Position numbers and translations under genes: made by a program
Notes under the pieces: model-generated
Told to the model about the DNA's origin: nothing
Database searches by the model: none
The model's input: only the letters and a program-made list of their open reading frames with translations
Shown: one piece after another, positions 38,500-50,120 of the stretch
Position numbering within the stretch: position 1 is the first letter of the stretch
Layout: each line of letters starts with the position of its first letter
DNA from: Citrobacter sp. JGM124
GTDB lineage: Bacteria > Pseudomonadota > Gammaproteobacteria > Enterobacterales > Enterobacteriaceae
Assembly: GCF_018257795.1 (NCBI RefSeq)
Contig: NZ_JAERJD010000005.1
Span: forward strand, 248,001-312,000
Length of the DNA stretch: 64,000 nt
Direction: 5' to 3'

Positions 38500-40014
38500 A
38501 TGGGTGACATAGATTTTCGGGTAAAAATAAACTGGCATCGCTGCTTTCGTTCACCTGAAGGGTTACAGAGTGAGCATGATATTGCACGTCTGTTTGAAAG
38601 TGATCGTGGGCGTATTGTGAACTCCCCTGCAATACGTCGCTTACAGCAGAAAACACAGGTTTTTCCGCTGGAGCGTAATGCTTCAGTACGCACCCGACTG
38701 ACACACTCGCTGGAAGTTCAACAAGTAGGGCGTTATATCGCGAAAGAGATCCTCAGTCGTTTGAAAGAGCATCAGCTACTGCTGGAATATGGGCTGGCTG
38801 AACTGACAGACCCGTTTGAAAGTATTGTTGAAATGGCTTGCCTGATGCACGATATCGGTAATCCACCTTTTGGTCATTTTGGTGAGTCAGCCATTAGGGA
38901 CTGGTTTTGTCAGCGTTTAAATCCGCTGCGGCATAACGACATAATGACACCAAACGATCGCTGTGAGGTGCCCCTGTTATGCCTGAGGGAGGGGGAAACC
39001 GCATTAAATACTCTGCGTGCTAAGGTGCGTCAGGATCTCTGCCAGTTTGAAGGTAATGCTCAGGGCGTCCGTCTTGTCCACAGTTTGCTTCGACTTAATT
39101 TAACCTGGGCCCAGGTAGGCTGTATTCTGAAATATACTCGTCCTGCGTGGTTTGCGGGCCCGATCCCTGAAAGCCGGAGTTATCTGATGAAGAAACCTGG
39201 CTTTTATCTTTCAGAAGAACGTTATATTGAAAAGCTGCGTGCAGCACTTGAACTTGATGAATTTAACCGTTTCCCATTAACCTGGATAATGGAAGCCGCT
39301 GACGATATTTCTTACTGTGTGGCGGATTTAGAAGATGCGGTAGAAAAGCGTATCTTTAGCGTTGAACAGCTGTATCAGCACCTGCACAATGCCTGGCAAA
39401 ACCATCAGCCTGGAGATTTGTTTGAGCAGGTCATCCATGCAGCCTGGGCAAAATCGCGCACGTTTACCATTCCCCATAGCGATGTCGATCAGTTTTTCAT
39501 GTACTTACGGGTTAATACCCTAAATCAGCTCGTACCCTACGCGGCACAACGTTTTATTGATAATCTTGAACACATCTATTCTGGTGAGTTTAATCAGGCA
39601 TTACTGGAAGACGACAGCCCATTTTCTCAGTTACTGGGGATTTATAAGCAGGTGGCAATACATCATGTCTTTAATCACCCGGAAGTGGAACAGCTTGAAC
39701 TCCAGGGCTACAGGGTGATCAAAGGCTTACTGGATATTTACAGCCCTTTACTTGAGCTTTCAGAAGCACAGTTTTCCCTTTTAGTTCGCCATGACAGATT
39801 ATCGAAACATCCAATAGAAACAAGGTTGTTCCATAAATTATCTATAAAACATAAGGTTGCATATGTTGAAGCCGTGGCTAAACTGATGCCATCGGCGGAC
39901 GATTTTGGTATTTGGGAATATTATTACCGTTCACGCTTGATACAAGATTATGTGAGTGGAATGACTGATTTATATGCGTGGGATGAGTATCGGCGCTTGA
40001 TGGCTGTTGAATAA
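38500..40014 (+). CDS. dgt: Deoxyguanosinetriphosphate triphosphohydrolase
   Basis: HD-domain enzyme that cleaves dGTP to deoxyguanosine and tripolyphosphate. The 504 residues align throughout with E. coli Dgt. Seen are [15 protein letters not shown] and [16 protein letters not shown] (metal-binding His and HD), and [23 protein letters not shown]. The start is ATG at 38500, with AGGAG five bases upstream; a GTG two codons earlier is less likely. It is divergent from mtnN and upstream of degP, as in E. coli. Confidence 0.96.
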   Translation: MGDIDFRVKINWHRCFRSPEGLQSEHDIARLFESDRGRIVNSPAIRRLQQKTQVFPLERNASVRTRLTHSLEVQQVGRYIAKEILSRLKEHQLLLEYGLAELTDPFESIVEMACLMHDIGNPPFGHFGESAIRDWFCQRLNPLRHNDIMTPNDRCEVPLLCLREGETALNTLRAKVRQDLCQFEGNAQGVRLVHSLLRLNLTWAQVGCILKYTRPAWFAGPIPESRSYLMKKPGFYLSEERYIEKLRAALELDEFNRFPLTWIMEAADDISYCVADLEDAVEKRIFSVEQLYQHLHNAWQNHQPGDLFEQVIHAAWAKSRTFTIPHSDVDQFFMYLRVNTLNQLVPYAAQRFIDNLEHIYSGEFNQALLEDDSPFSQLLGIYKQVAIHHVFNHPEVEQLELQGYRVIKGLLDIYSPLLELSEAQFSLLVRHDRLSKHPIETRLFHKLSIKHKVAYVEAVAKLMPSADDFGIWEYYYRSRLIQDYVSGMTDLYAWDEYRRLMAVE

Positions 40015-40076
40015 ATCGTCTGTTCCTTTTGTAAAGACAGACAATATTTTTTTACTTTTTCCAGTGGGTTAATATC

Positions 40077-40105
40077 TGAACTTCGGTATTAAATATCACT
40101 CTTAG
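40077..40105 (+). promoter_or_regulatory. Sigma-E promoter of degP
   Basis: TGAACTTCGG carries the sigma-E -35 element GAACTT (40078-40083). TCTTA (40100-40104) follows at 16-base spacing, and the layout matches the known E. coli degP promoter. This implies induction by envelope stress. Confidence 0.7.
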
Positions 40106-40154
40106 AGTAATGTGAACAACAAGAGTTATTGACTTGAAATTTGAGAGTGAATCC

Positions 40155-41591
40155 ATGAGAAAAACCACATTAGCAATGAGTGCACTGGCAATGAGTTTGG
40201 GCTTGGCATTGAGCCCTATGTCTGCTTTAGCGGCAGAAAGCAATGCTGCTGTCACTGCGGCGCAGCCAGTACCAAGCCTGGCCCCGATGCTTGAAACGGT
40301 CATGCCATCTGTCGTCAGTATCACTATTGAAGGTAATGCGCCGGCCAATTCACAACGTTCATCTCGTAATTTCCAGCAGTTTTTTGGTGATAATTCACCA
40401 TTCTGCCAGGAGGGGTCACCTTTCCAGAGCTCTCCTTTCTGTCAGGGAGGCGGTCGTGGTCCGGATGGTAGCGAAGCCACACAGAAATTCTCTGCTTTAG
40501 GGTCCGGTGTCATTATTGATGCCACCAAAGGCTATGTTGTGACCAACAATCACGTTGTGGATAATGCTAACGTGATTAAAGTCCAGCTGGGCGACGGTCG
40601 CAAATTTGATGCCAAAGTGGTAGGTAAAGATCCACGTTCTGATATTGCACTGTTACAGTTGCAAGATCCTAAAAACCTGACGGCGATAAAAATCGCAGAC
40701 TCTGATGCCTTGCGTGTTGGTGACTACACTGTTGCTATCGGTAACCCGTATGGTTTGGGGGAAACGGTGACATCCGGGATCGTCTCTGCTCTGGGGCGCA
40801 GTGGCCTGAATGTTGAAAATTACGAAAACTTTATCCAGACTGATGCGGCGATTAACCGGGGTAACTCTGGTGGCGCACTGGTCAATCTGAACGGTGAGTT
40901 GATTGGTATTAACACGGCGATTCTGGCTCCCGACGGCGGGAACATTGGTATTGGTTTTGCTATCCCAAGTAACATGGTTAAAAACCTGACATCTCAGATG
41001 GTTGAATACGGTCAAGTTCGTCGTGGTGAACTGGGGATCATGGGAACTGAGCTGAACTCTGAGTTGGCAAAAGCGATGAAAGTTGATGCTCAGCGTGGTG
41101 CGTTCGTAAGCCAGGTCATGGCTAACTCTTCTGCGGCGAAAGCCGGTATTAAAGCAGGGGACGTGATCACCAGTATCAATGGTAAGGCTATCAGCAGTTT
41201 TGCCGCTCTGCGTGCGGAAGTTGGGTCAATGCCTGTGGGGAGTAAAATCACCCTCGGTTTACTGCGTGACGGTAAAGCGATTTCTGTCACACTGGAACTG
41301 CAGCAAAGCAGCCAGACTCAGGTCGACTCTGCCACTATCTTTACCGGTATTGAAGGGGCTGAAATGAGCAACCGTAGTGGTAAAGATCAGAAAGGGGTTC
41401 AGGTCACTGAAGTGAAAGCAGGTTCACCTGCTGCACGTATTGGTCTGAAAAAGGGTGATGTGATTATCGGTGTTAACCAGCAAGCAGTGAATAACATTGC
41501 CGAATTGCGCAAAATTATGGACGATAAACCTTCTGTACTGGCACTGAATATTGAGCGTGGTGACAATACCCTGTATCTGCTGATGCAATAA
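40155..41591 (+). CDS. degP: Periplasmic serine endoprotease/chaperone DegP
   Basis: Degrades or refolds misfolded envelope proteins. The 478-residue precursor has signal peptide MRKTTLAMSALAMSLGLALS...SALA. The catalytic triad is His133 (TNNHVV), Asp163 (RSDIALL) and Ser238 (GNSGGAL), in precursor numbering. The LA loop contains two Cys (PFCQEG...SSPFCQGG), as in E. coli. Two PDZ domains follow (about 280-370 and 385-475). An upstream in-frame TTG (40134) is not preferred. A sigma-E promoter lies about 50 bases upstream. Confidence 0.97.
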   Translation: MRKTTLAMSALAMSLGLALSPMSALAAESNAAVTAAQPVPSLAPMLETVMPSVVSITIEGNAPANSQRSSRNFQQFFGDNSPFCQEGSPFQSSPFCQGGGRGPDGSEATQKFSALGSGVIIDATKGYVVTNNHVVDNANVIKVQLGDGRKFDAKVVGKDPRSDIALLQLQDPKNLTAIKIADSDALRVGDYTVAIGNPYGLGETVTSGIVSALGRSGLNVENYENFIQTDAAINRGNSGGALVNLNGELIGINTAILAPDGGNIGIGFAIPSNMVKNLTSQMVEYGQVRRGELGIMGTELNSELAKAMKVDAQRGAFVSQVMANSSAAKAGIKAGDVITSINGKAISSFAALRAEVGSMPVGSKITLGLLRDGKAISVTLELQQSSQTQVDSATIFTGIEGAEMSNRSGKDQKGVQVTEVKAGSPAARIGLKKGDVIIGVNQQAVNNIAELRKIMDDKPSVLALNIERGDNTLYLLMQ

Positions 41592-41640
41592 ATAAGTTAC
41601 AAGAAAGGCATGTACGTAATGCCGTTCAGTTTAGCCTGAC

Positions 41641-41660
41641 CTAATCGTTTGAACGATTAG
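41641..41660 (+). terminator. Short hairpin after degP
   Basis: CTAATCGTTTGAACGATTAG is a perfect 8-bp stem with a short loop. It precedes the stronger terminator at 41677 and may act with it. Confidence 0.45.
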
Positions 41661-41676
41661 ATGGCGGTGTAATAAT

Positions 41677-41709
41677 CCGTAATCTCATTGGAGATTACGG
41701 ATTTTTTTA
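41677..41709 (+). terminator. Rho-independent terminator after degP
   Basis: CCGTAATCTC and GAGATTACGG form a perfect 10-bp stem with loop ATTG, followed by ATTTTTTTAT. Confidence 0.92.
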
Positions 41710-42438
41710 TACCGCTGCGTCTCATATCTTTGCAGCTCTGTCAGATCGGCTTTCTCCGGGCCGGACAGCCCCGAGTCTGGTGGGGAGCAGTGGTTGTCGA
41801 TGCTGAAGATTAACCTTACCTGCCTGCCCGCAGGACAGACGCCGAATCACTCCCCGGCAATCATGGGCAAAGGTTTTTGTGCCCCGTACGGGGGCGGGTT
41901 GAGCTGAGGTTGTTACCACAGGTGAAAAAGGAGTGGTGTCCAGTCGGCGCTGACAATCCGACTGATAAGCAAAGAGGTGAACGGTAAAATCGTGCAGAGA
42001 CCGTGAGCTGCTCCGGTACCCGGAAGTCGATATCGTGAAGTGTTACTGTCAGTGGCAGGCGACAGAACCGGGGGCAGGAGAATTGGAACCTGGAACGGAT
42101 ACTGATAAATAAAAATCCGGCAGGCATCATGGGGCATCGTACTGGTTTATAATCTGCAGAGGTTCATCATGCTGGTGCTGTACAGCCTTCCCAACAATTG
42201 GCGCTGTATCTGATAAGCCAGCTGAGTATCCTGTCGGGCGTGTCGTCGGGAAGATTGCCACAAATACTAACAAGTATAGAGTGAATATGGCCGCAGGGTT
42301 GGCACTTCCTGGGCGATGCAGGGACACCGCTCACGGTAAAAAAGAGGCCGCAACGCGATGCATTGCGGCCACCTTCAAAGGCTTAACTGACAAGCATTAC
42401 CGCGTACGCAGCTTTTTATGCTTTGCAGAAATCATGGC
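41710..42438. other. Gene-free hairpin-rich region between degP and yaeH
   Basis: About 730 bases, richer in G and C than the island, with no convincing frame. E. coli has cdaR here. Short inverted repeats are frequent: CCCCGTACGGGG (41882-41893), CAGTCGG/CCGACTG (41941-41963) and CCTGC/GCAGG near 41820. Around 41940-42065 the order CCAGTCGGCGCTGA, GTGCAG, GATATCGTGA, TTACTGTCA, GGCGA parallels the tandem repeats at 20.1-21.3 kb. It may be a diverged member of that repeat family or a decayed gene; I cannot separate these by eye. Confidence 0.45.
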
Positions 42439-42828
42439 CTACTTGGAACGGGTCAGTTTTTCCAGATCAGATTCAATCTCAGAAATTTTATTGGCCACGA
42501 CAGACTCCAGATGGCGCAGATCGTCAAGGATTTTACGTTTCAAATCCACTTCGATGCGGTCACGCTGGCAAATCTGATCAAGCTCATCGATAACATAACG
42601 CAGGTTTGGACTTATTTCCTGCACTTCTCTGAAGCCCTGGCCAACGCCATCTGCGACCACAGTTTTACGCTGGCGCGGGTACTTAAACTTCACGCTTTTA
42701 GCAAAAAATTCGCCTTTATCTTTCTGAAAGTAGATCTTCAGAATGTCGTTATTTGCTTCCTGACGCAGGCTATAACGATCTATCTCATCCGGATTGGTGA
42801 TACCCAAACTTTTTAAGTTATCGTACAT
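42439..42828 (-). CDS. yaeH: DUF3461 family protein YaeH
   Basis: A 129-residue soluble, charged protein nearly identical to E. coli Yae[21 protein letters not shown] at the start and a helical C-terminal half ([18 protein letters not shown]...). No enzymatic motif is visible and its function is unknown to me. It is conserved across enteric bacteria next to dapD. In E. coli yaeI lies between them; here it is absent. Confidence 0.95.
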   Translation of the reverse strand: MYDNLKSLGITNPDEIDRYSLRQEANNDILKIYFQKDKGEFFAKSVKFKYPRQRKTVVADGVGQGFREVQEISPNLRYVIDELDQICQRDRIEVDLKRKILDDLRHLESVVANKISEIESDLEKLTRSK

Positions 42829-42901
42829 ATGCGGAACTCCTCCCTTTCAATAATGACTAGATCATTAACAGAACGACATTATTCCGCCAGTCTCTTAGAC
42901 A

Positions 42902-42928
42902 AAAAAAGCGGGTTTACCCCGCTTTTTT
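42902..42928. terminator. Terminator after dapD
   Basis: AAAAAAGCGGG and CCCGCTTTTTT form a perfect stem with loop TTTAC; A and T runs on both sides make it able to act in either direction. It lies just past the dapD stop. Confidence 0.88.
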
Positions 42929-42939
42929 GCGTAAAAAAC

Positions 42940-43764
42940 TTAGTCAATGGTGCGCAATAATTCGTTGATACCTACTTTACCACGGGTTTTTGCATCGACT
43001 TTCTTAACAATCACAGCACAATACAGGCTGTAAGTTCCATCTTTTGATGGCAAGTTACCAGAAACAACAACGGAGCCAGCAGGTACACGTCCGTAGTGCA
43101 CTTCACCGGTTTCACGGTCATAAATACGCGTGCTTTGGCCAATGTAAACACCCATGGAGATAACAGAACCTTCCTCGACAATGACCCCTTCAACAACTTC
43201 AGAGCGTGCGCCGATAAAACAGTTATCTTCGATGATCGTTGGGTTGGCTTGCAGTGGTTCCAGAACGCCACCAATGCCGACACCACCAGACAGGTGAACG
43301 TTTTTACCTATTTGGGCGCAGGAGCCGACAGTGGCCCAAGTGTCTACCATAGTACCTTCGTCAACATAGGCCCCGATATTGACATAAGATGGCATCAGGA
43401 CAGTGTTGCGGGCGATGAATGCACCCTGACGTACGGCTGCGGGTGGCACAACACGGAAGCCTTCCTTCAGGAAGCGGGCTTCATCGTAGTCAGCAAATTT
43501 CATCGGTACTTTATCGAAATAGCGGCTTTCCGCTCCTTCGATGACTTTATTATCATTAATGCGGAATGAGAGCAGAACAGCTTTTTTTAACCATTGGTGG
43601 GTAATCCACTGACCTGCTACTTTTTCCGCTACACGCAAAGCACCGCTATCGAGCAGGGCAATAACCTGATTCACCGCTTCACGGGTCACGGTGTCTACGT
43701 TTGCTGGAGTAATTTCAGCGCGGCGCTCGAAAGCGGATTCAATGACGTTCTGTAACTGCTGCAT
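42940..43764 (-). CDS. dapD: Tetrahydrodipicolinate N-succinyltransferase
   Basis: Succinylates tetrahydrodipicolinate in the lysine/meso-diaminopimelate pathway. The 274 residues match E. coli DapD closely: N-terminal helical domain ([14 protein letters not shown]), then a left-handed beta-helix ([40 protein letters not shown]) and the C-terminal acetyl/succinyl-CoA region ending [10 protein letters not shown]. The start [10 protein letters not shown] is preferred over a TTG two codons upstream. It follows glnD on the same strand, as in E. coli. Confidence 0.98.
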   Translation of the reverse strand: MQQLQNVIESAFERRAEITPANVDTVTREAVNQVIALLDSGALRVAEKVAGQWITHQWLKKAVLLSFRINDNKVIEGAESRYFDKVPMKFADYDEARFLKEGFRVVPPAAVRQGAFIARNTVLMPSYVNIGAYVDEGTMVDTWATVGSCAQIGKNVHLSGGVGIGGVLEPLQANPTIIEDNCFIGARSEVVEGVIVEEGSVISMGVYIGQSTRIYDRETGEVHYGRVPAGSVVVSGNLPSKDGTYSLYCAVIVKKVDAKTRGKVGINELLRTID

Positions 43765-43794
43765 TATCAAGTTTCCTGAGTGACGTTACGCTTT

Positions 43795-43832
43795 ACTCTT
43801 CAGAACAAAAAACAATCAACACGCTGAAGAGT
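43795..43832 (-). terminator. Hairpin in the glnD-dapD gap
   Basis: ACTCTTCAG and CTGAAGAGT form a perfect 9-bp stem enclosing 20 bases, between the glnD stop and the dapD start. There is no clear U run, so it may be an attenuator or mRNA processing site. Confidence 0.35.
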
Positions 43833-43853
43833 GAAGGTAAAAATAAAAGACTG

Positions 43854-46526
43854 TTATTTATCGTTTGGATTAAGGGCTGCTGTCAACCGTTGCTGCACTT
43901 CATATTGCAGCACATTATTAAGTGCACGTCCGTCAGCCGTCGCGATTATAAATAAATCTTCTACTCGTTCACCAATTGTCGTAATTCTGGCCCCATGCAG
44001 TGAGATTTCCAGGTCAGCGAACACTTTTCCGACTCTTGCCAGCAGACCTGGCTGGTCAAGGGCTATCAGCTCTAAAAAGGTGCGTTTTTCGGTATGTGTG
44101 GGTAAAAATTTGACTTCGGTATCGACGGTAAAATGGCGCAGCCTTGCAGACTGGCGTCGTAGGAAAGGCGGTTTCCAGACCACTTGAGTGATAGCCTCTT
44201 CCAGACTTTTGCTAATTAACGCATGGCGATCACTGGAAAGGGGATTACCATCCGGTTCAAGAACAATAAAAGTATCCATTGCCATGCCATCACGCGTGGT
44301 AAATATCTGTGCATCATGTACGCTGAGGTTTCGTCGGTCGAGTTCCGCGCAAACGGCGGCAAACAGATAGGGGCGATCTGGGTTCCAGATGAATATTTCG
44401 GTCCCCCCACGTGTAGCCTGTGGACTGAGCAAAATTAGCGGCTTATCTAAATCGTGGTTTAGCAGATGACGGGCATGCCAGGCGATTTGTGTGGGAGTGT
44501 GGCGCACAAAGTAGTTTGCCCGACAACGTGCCCATACATTGTGCAACGCAGCCTCATCAATATTATCCATACGCAGTAGCGCCAGCGCTTGTCGCTGATG
44601 ATGACGCACTCGTTCACGCATATCAGGGCTATGCTGCATTCCACTACGTAGCTGTTTTTCAGTCGCAAAATAGAGTTCACCCAGCAAACTTTGCTTCCAG
44701 CTATTCCACAGGGTTTCATTTGTGGCGCATATATCGGCAATAGTCAGACAGATAAGATAACGTAGCCGAGGTTCAGTCTTTACCTCTTCGGCAAACTGTC
44801 TTATCACTTCCGGGTCTTGAATGTCACGGCGTTGGGCAGTGACTGACATCAATAAGTGTTGACGCACCAGCCAGGAAACCAGCTGAGTTTCCCGGGAATT
44901 TAACCCATGCAGTTCTGCAAAACTCAGCACATCCTGTGAGCCGAGTACGGAGTGGTCACCACCACGCCCTTTAGCAATATCATGAAACAGCGCCGCCATT
45001 AAAATCAGTTCAGGCTGCGCCAGTCGGGGCCAGATATCAACGCATAACGGATGTTGTGGGCGGGTATTTTCGTCAGCAAAGCTCTCCAGCTTCAACATCA
45101 CTCGAATAGTATGCTCATCCACCGTGTAAGCGTGGAACAGATCAAACTGCATCTGCCCGACGATATGCGACCACTGGGGCATATAGGCGGAAAGTACACT
45201 GTGGCGATGCATCGGCAATAATGCGCGACTGACGCCCCCAGGATGGCGCAGAATAGCAAGAAAGAGCTTACGTGCTTCAGGGATGGTGCAAAGGGGATGC
45301 TTGAGATAACGCCGCGCATGGCGCAGATGACGTAGCGTTGTGGAGTAGATGCCGGTAATTTCTTGATGACGAACCATCAAGTAAAACATCTGCAAAATAG
45401 CCTGAGGTTTGCGAGCAAACAGTGTGGCGTCTTGCAGGTCTATTAATGTGCCGCGGAGCTGAAAATCATCATCCAGTGGGCGCGGTTTTTCACTGGTATC
45501 CAGAGCCAGAATCGCTTCGTCAAATAATTGTAGTAGCATCTGGTTCAACTCGCTGACCCGTCTTGTCACACGATAGAAGTCTTTCATCATGTGTTCGATG
45601 GGGGTATTTCCTTCACCATGATAACCCAGCCGCTTTGCCACACTGAGCTGGCGATCGAAGAGTAAGCGGTTATCGTAACGCGTTATCTCCAGATGCAAAG
45701 CGAAACGAATGCGCCATAACTGATGCTTACATTCATCCAGTTCTTTGCGTTCCGCGTCGGTGATAAAACCAAAATCTGCCATTTCACGCATGGAAGTGGC
45801 GCCAAAATGGCGACGCGCCACCCATTGCAGAGTATGGATATCCCGTAATCCACCGGGGCTGCTTTTAATATCGGGCTCAAGATTATAGCTGGTGCCGTGA
45901 TAACGTTTATGGCGCTCAGTCTGTTCGTTAATTTTTGCGGCAAAAAAGGTCGCTGAAGGCCAGAATCCTTCACTGAAAATATTTTTTTGTAATTCGAGAA
46001 ACAGTGCCACATCACCGATGACTAGCCGGGACTCAATAAGGTTGGTGGCAACAGTTAAATCAGATAATCCTTCCAGCAGACATTCTTCCAGGGTACGAAC
46101 ACTATGCCCCACATCAAGTTTGATATCCCAAAGCAATGTCAGTAGCTCGCCAATTTTTTCCGCCTGAGCAGGGGAAAGACGCTGGCGGTTCAGTACCAGT
46201 AAATCAATGTCTGACAAGGGGTGGAGCTCACCACGACCATAGCCGCCGACGGCCACCAGTGCCGTTTCTGGCACATGAGCAAACCCATAGGCGATCCATA
46301 ACCGTTGTAATAATTGGTCGATAAATTCGGTGCGCGTACTGACCAGCTGTTCCGCAGGCACACCACCATCAAAGGCATCTCCCAGCCACTGATGAAAGGC
46401 CTCAAGATGTGATTTGATAGCCGTACAGTTAAGTTCAGCCTCTGGCCAGCTATTCGGATAGGCGGGCTGACCGGTAATTTCGGGCTCTGTGGTATTAGTA
46501 AACTGCTCCGGTAAAATGGAACTCAT
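43854..46526 (-). CDS. glnD: Bifunctional PII uridylyltransferase/uridylyl-removing enzyme
   Basis: Primary nitrogen sensor that uridylylates PII proteins when glutamine is low and removes the group when it is high. The 890 residues have the nucleotidyltransferase motif [17 protein letters not shown] (about 94-110), the HD domain of the uridylyl-removing activity ([15 protein letters not shown], mid-protein), and two C-terminal ACT domains. The latter contain [25 protein letters not shown] and [26 protein letters not shown]. Same size as E. coli GlnD. Confidence 0.97.
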   Translation of the reverse strand: MSSILPEQFTNTTEPEITGQPAYPNSWPEAELNCTAIKSHLEAFHQWLGDAFDGGVPAEQLVSTRTEFIDQLLQRLWIAYGFAHVPETALVAVGGYGRGELHPLSDIDLLVLNRQRLSPAQAEKIGELLTLLWDIKLDVGHSVRTLEECLLEGLSDLTVATNLIESRLVIGDVALFLELQKNIFSEGFWPSATFFAAKINEQTERHKRYHGTSYNLEPDIKSSPGGLRDIHTLQWVARRHFGATSMREMADFGFITDAERKELDECKHQLWRIRFALHLEITRYDNRLLFDRQLSVAKRLGYHGEGNTPIEHMMKDFYRVTRRVSELNQMLLQLFDEAILALDTSEKPRPLDDDFQLRGTLIDLQDATLFARKPQAILQMFYLMVRHQEITGIYSTTLRHLRHARRYLKHPLCTIPEARKLFLAILRHPGGVSRALLPMHRHSVLSAYMPQWSHIVGQMQFDLFHAYTVDEHTIRVMLKLESFADENTRPQHPLCVDIWPRLAQPELILMAALFHDIAKGRGGDHSVLGSQDVLSFAELHGLNSRETQLVSWLVRQHLLMSVTAQRRDIQDPEVIRQFAEEVKTEPRLRYLICLTIADICATNETLWNSWKQSLLGELYFATEKQLRSGMQHSPDMRERVRHHQRQALALLRMDNIDEAALHNVWARCRANYFVRHTPTQIAWHARHLLNHDLDKPLILLSPQATRGGTEIFIWNPDRPYLFAAVCAELDRRNLSVHDAQIFTTRDGMAMDTFIVLEPDGNPLSSDRHALISKSLEEAITQVVWKPPFLRRQSARLRHFTVDTEVKFLPTHTEKRTFLELIALDQPGLLARVGKVFADLEISLHGARITTIGERVEDLFIIATADGRALNNVLQYEVQQRLTAALNPNDK

Positions 46527-46961
46527 GGTACGTCACCCATCATTACGCCAGCATCAAGCAGGCTTAAGGTCGTTAATCCCTGAGCGGATTTACCCTTGGC
46601 ATTCAGGGAATGGAGTATCTCAGTCTGTTAGTTCAGGATAAGAGTCATTTCCTTGATTGTCGCTCCGGAACAACAACACAGACAAATCATTTTTTCTTAT
46701 TCTTCAGGGGGCTGACCAAATAATAATGGAATAAATTTCACATCACTTATTTTGAATTCATCTGCAGTCAGATCCTCTGAAGTGTCATGGACTGAAGATC
46801 AGTGAGTCGCAGCTGTAGAATTTGTCACCGTGATATGGGGGCAGTGAGTTGCGCTGGCGAGGGTGAACTAACGTTGAGAAGGTTAAAGAAACAGCCCTGA
46901 CGTATAGCTTTTTCGGTATCTAAACTGATCCAGATTAGTACTCACAAGGGCTGAGTAGTAC
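46527..46961. other. Gene-free gap between glnD and map, with repeat-like anchors
   Basis: About 435 bases upstream of glnD with no open frame of note. From 46800 to 46865 it reads CAGTGAGTCGC, AGCTGTAGA (46811), TCACCGTGA (46825), TATGGGGG and GGCGAGGGT (46856). Copy A of the tandem repeat has AGCTGTAGA, TCACTTCGTGA, TAT..GG and GGCGAAGGT in the same order, with 49 rather than 45 bases between the outer anchors. This suggests a diverged repeat member. The glnD promoter must also lie here but I could not place it. Confidence 0.4.
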
Positions 46962-46988
46962 AAAAAAAGGCTGGCATCGTGCCAGCCT
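46962..46988 (-). terminator. Terminator after map
   Basis: AGGCTGGCA and TGCCAGCCT form a perfect 9-bp stem with loop TCG. On the minus strand it is followed by a run of seven T. Confidence 0.92.
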
Positions 46989-47010
46989 CTGATACATATG
47001 ACCCCGGGTA

Positions 47011-47805
47011 TTACGCGCTGTGTGAAATAATTCGCGGGATAGTGTCATCCTTGCGTAATGTCAGAATTTCACAGCCGTCTTCAGTGACCAGAATAGTATG
47101 CTCATATTGTGCTGACAGGCTGCGATCTTTGGTTTTCACCGTCCAGCCATCTTTCATGGTACGAATACGGAAGTCACCCGCATTGATCATAGGTTCAATG
47201 GTAAAGGTCATACCTGCCTGTAAGACAACACCGCCGTCATCGGCATCGTAGTGTAGTACTTGCGGTTCTTCATGGAATACCCGCCCTGTACCGTGACCAC
47301 AGTATTCACGTACTACAGAGAAACCTTCAGCTTCAGCGAATTTCTGGATGGCGGCACCCAGTGTGCGTAAGCGAATGCCCGGCTTCACCATGCGTAAGGC
47401 CAGATAAAGGCTCTCTTGTGTGACGCGGCACAGACGTTCGCCGAGGATAGTTGGTTTACCGACGATAAACATCTTCGAGGTATCCCCGTGATACTCGTCT
47501 TTAATCACGGTGACATCGATATTGACGATATCCCCGTCTTTCAGTGCTTTTCCATCATCCGGAATACCGTGACAGACAACTTCATTCAATGAAATACAGA
47601 CGGATTTAGGAAAACCGTGATAACCGAGACAGGCAGAGACAGCGTGCTGATGATTGACAATATAATCATGGCAAATACGATCCAGCTCGCCAGTCGTTAC
47701 CCCTGGTTTCACGTGGGATTCAATCATTTCAAGCACATCGGCAGCCAGGCGACCGGCAACACGCATTTTTTCTATTTCTTCAGGAGTTTTAATTGAGATA
47801 GCCAT
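47011..47805 (-). CDS. map: Methionine aminopeptidase, type I
   Basis: Removes the initiator methionine from nascent proteins. The 264 residues match E. coli length. Metal-ligand segments are visible: DIVNIDVTVIKDEYHGDTSK (two Asp), GHGTGRVFHEEPQ (His), FTIEPM (Glu) and QYEHTIL (Glu). The more common GHGIGR reads GHGTGR here, a mild change. The start MAISIKTPEEIEKM fits the family; the frame is open 12 codons upstream. It is divergent from rpsB. Confidence 0.97.
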   Translation of the reverse strand: MAISIKTPEEIEKMRVAGRLAADVLEMIESHVKPGVTTGELDRICHDYIVNHQHAVSACLGYHGFPKSVCISLNEVVCHGIPDDGKALKDGDIVNIDVTVIKDEYHGDTSKMFIVGKPTILGERLCRVTQESLYLALRMVKPGIRLRTLGAAIQKFAEAEGFSVVREYCGHGTGRVFHEEPQVLHYDADDGGVVLQAGMTFTIEPMINAGDFRIRTMKDGWTVKTKDRSLSAQYEHTILVTEDGCEILTLRKDDTIPRIISHSA

Positions 47806-48071
47806 ATCATGTCCGCATTGGTCGAAAATTTCGCCAGCCATGAAGCGTCGGTCCTAAGGTGTGCTCACTCGCCTTGATACAACCAGGATAATACGGAAAC
47901 GCTTCGTCTACTATTTACCGAGATTCTGCGCGCGATCCTGACTCAAACAGGCTTGGTGAATCACCCCGTCGGGCTTTGATTCTAAGCTGGTAATCAATAG
48001 GGTTATGGTACCAGTGGGGAAGGTATCCTGCCAAATTGATAATCGTTGAATGCACAATACTCCAACAACTA

Positions 48072-48110
48072 TTGGAGTCTGACTGCTATTTATGGTATAA
48101 AGCGCGCCGG
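48072..48110 (+). promoter_or_regulatory. rpsB-tsf promoter
   Basis: TTGGAG (48072-48077) and TATAAA (48096-48101) are 18 bases apart, followed by a GC-rich discriminator GCGCGCC. Such discriminators are typical of ppGpp/DksA-inhibited ribosomal promoters; dksA is also in this window. Confidence 0.65.
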
Positions 48111-48149
48111 ACTTGTCTTCTTAAATTTTTCAAGGCAAGCCAATACGCT

Positions 48150-48990
<841 letters not shown>

Positions 48991-49042
48991 TAAGGCACGC
49001 TCGTTAGAGCCCTTATTTAACCAGGTAGTATCTAGTTTGGTT

Positions 49043-49068
49043 AGGGGCCTGTATATGGCCCCTTTTTC
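49043..49068 (+). terminator. Attenuator between rpsB and tsf
   Basis: AGGGGCC and GGCCCCT form a 7-bp stem followed by TTTTTC. In this operon partial termination here is expected because tsf is co-transcribed. Confidence 0.8.
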
Positions 49069-49125
49069 ACTTTTAAATTTGCCTGTTTTAACCTGCAGGC
49101 AAGTGACATCTCCGAGGATTTTAGA

Positions 49126-49977
49126 ATGGCTGAAATTACCGCATCCCTGGTAAAAGAGCTGCGTGAGCGTACTGGCGCGGGCATGATGGATTGTAAAAAA
49201 GCGCTGACCGAAGCTAGCGGTGATATTGAGCTGGCTATCGAAAACATGCGTAAATCCGGTGCTATCAAAGCAGCTAAAAAAGCAGGCAACGTTGCTGCTG
49301 ATGGCGTTATCATTACCAAAATCGATGGTCACTACGGTATCATTCTGGAAGTAAACTGCCAGACTGACTTCGTTGCTAAAGACAGCGGTTTCCAGGCTTT
49401 TGCTAATAAAGTACTGGACGCAGCCCTGGCTGGTAAAATCACTAACGTAGATGTTCTGAAAGAGCAGTTTGAAGAAGAACGTGTTGCGCTGGTTGCTAAA
49501 ATTGGTGAAAACATCAATATCCGTCGTGTTTCTTCTCTGGAAGGGGACGTTCTGGGTAGCTACCTCCACGGTGCACGTATCGGTGTTCTGATCGCTGCTA
49601 CCGGTGCTGACGAAGAGCTGGTTAAACAACTGGCAATGCACGTTGCTGCAAGCAAGCCAGAATTCGTTAAGCCAGAAGACGTGTCTGCTGATGTAGTAGA
49701 AAAAGAGTACCAGGTTCAGCTGGACATCGCGATGCAGTCTGGTAAACCAAAAGAAATCGCAGAGAAAATGGTTGAAGGCCGCATGAAGAAATTCACCGGT
49801 GAAGTTTCTCTGACTGGTCAGCCTTTTGTTATGGACCCAAGCAAAACTGTGGGCCAGCTGCTGAAAGAGCACAACGCTGACGTGACTAACTTCATCCGCT
49901 TTGAAGTGGGTGAAGGTATTGAGAAAGTTGAGACTGACTTCGCAGCAGAAGTTGCTGCAATGTCCAAGCAGTCTTAA
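49126..49977 (+). CDS. tsf: Translation elongation factor Ts
   Basis: Nucleotide-exchange factor for EF-Tu. The 283 residues start [27 protein letters not shown] (UBA-like N-terminal domain), with the core TDFV motif in [10 protein letters not shown] and the coiled-coil in the C-terminal half. Strong codon bias. The final gene of the rpsB operon, followed by a long terminator. Confidence 0.99.
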   Translation: MAEITASLVKELRERTGAGMMDCKKALTEASGDIELAIENMRKSGAIKAAKKAGNVAADGVIITKIDGHYGIILEVNCQTDFVAKDSGFQAFANKVLDAALAGKITNVDVLKEQFEEERVALVAKIGENINIRRVSSLEGDVLGSYLHGARIGVLIAATGADEELVKQLAMHVAASKPEFVKPEDVSADVVEKEYQVQLDIAMQSGKPKEIAEKMVEGRMKKFTGEVSLTGQPFVMDPSKTVGQLLKEHNADVTNFIRFEVGEGIEKVETDFAAEVAAMSKQS

Positions 49978-49981
49978 GATC

Positions 49982-50013
49982 AAAAAGGAACCGCCATCCG
50001 GCGGTTCCTTTTT
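49982..50013 (+). terminator. Rho-independent terminator after tsf
   Basis: AAAAAGGAACCGCC and GGCGGTTCCTTTTT form a perfect 14-bp stem with loop ATCC and a T run. Confidence 0.95.
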
Positions 50014-50120
50014 ATCCAGGTTTTAAATTCAGCCACTCTCCATCAGTTTTGGCTGAAATGCGATATAATATTATCTGAATCAACCATCCCCCGTTCGTTT
50101 ACTGTTCTCAGGAAAGAAAC

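Noticed and set aside
40031-40046. CpxR box upstream of degP
   Set aside because: GTAAA is present once but the second half-site five bases on (ACAAT) does not match the consensus well enough.
41861-42327. Minus-strand frames of 66-89 codons in the degP-yaeH gap
   Set aside because: They overlap each other, lack ribosome-binding sites and read as low-complexity shadows of a hairpin-rich region.
47806-47841. Upstream extended start of map
   Set aside because: The extra 12 codons are not family-like; MAISIKTPEE matches the known N-terminus.
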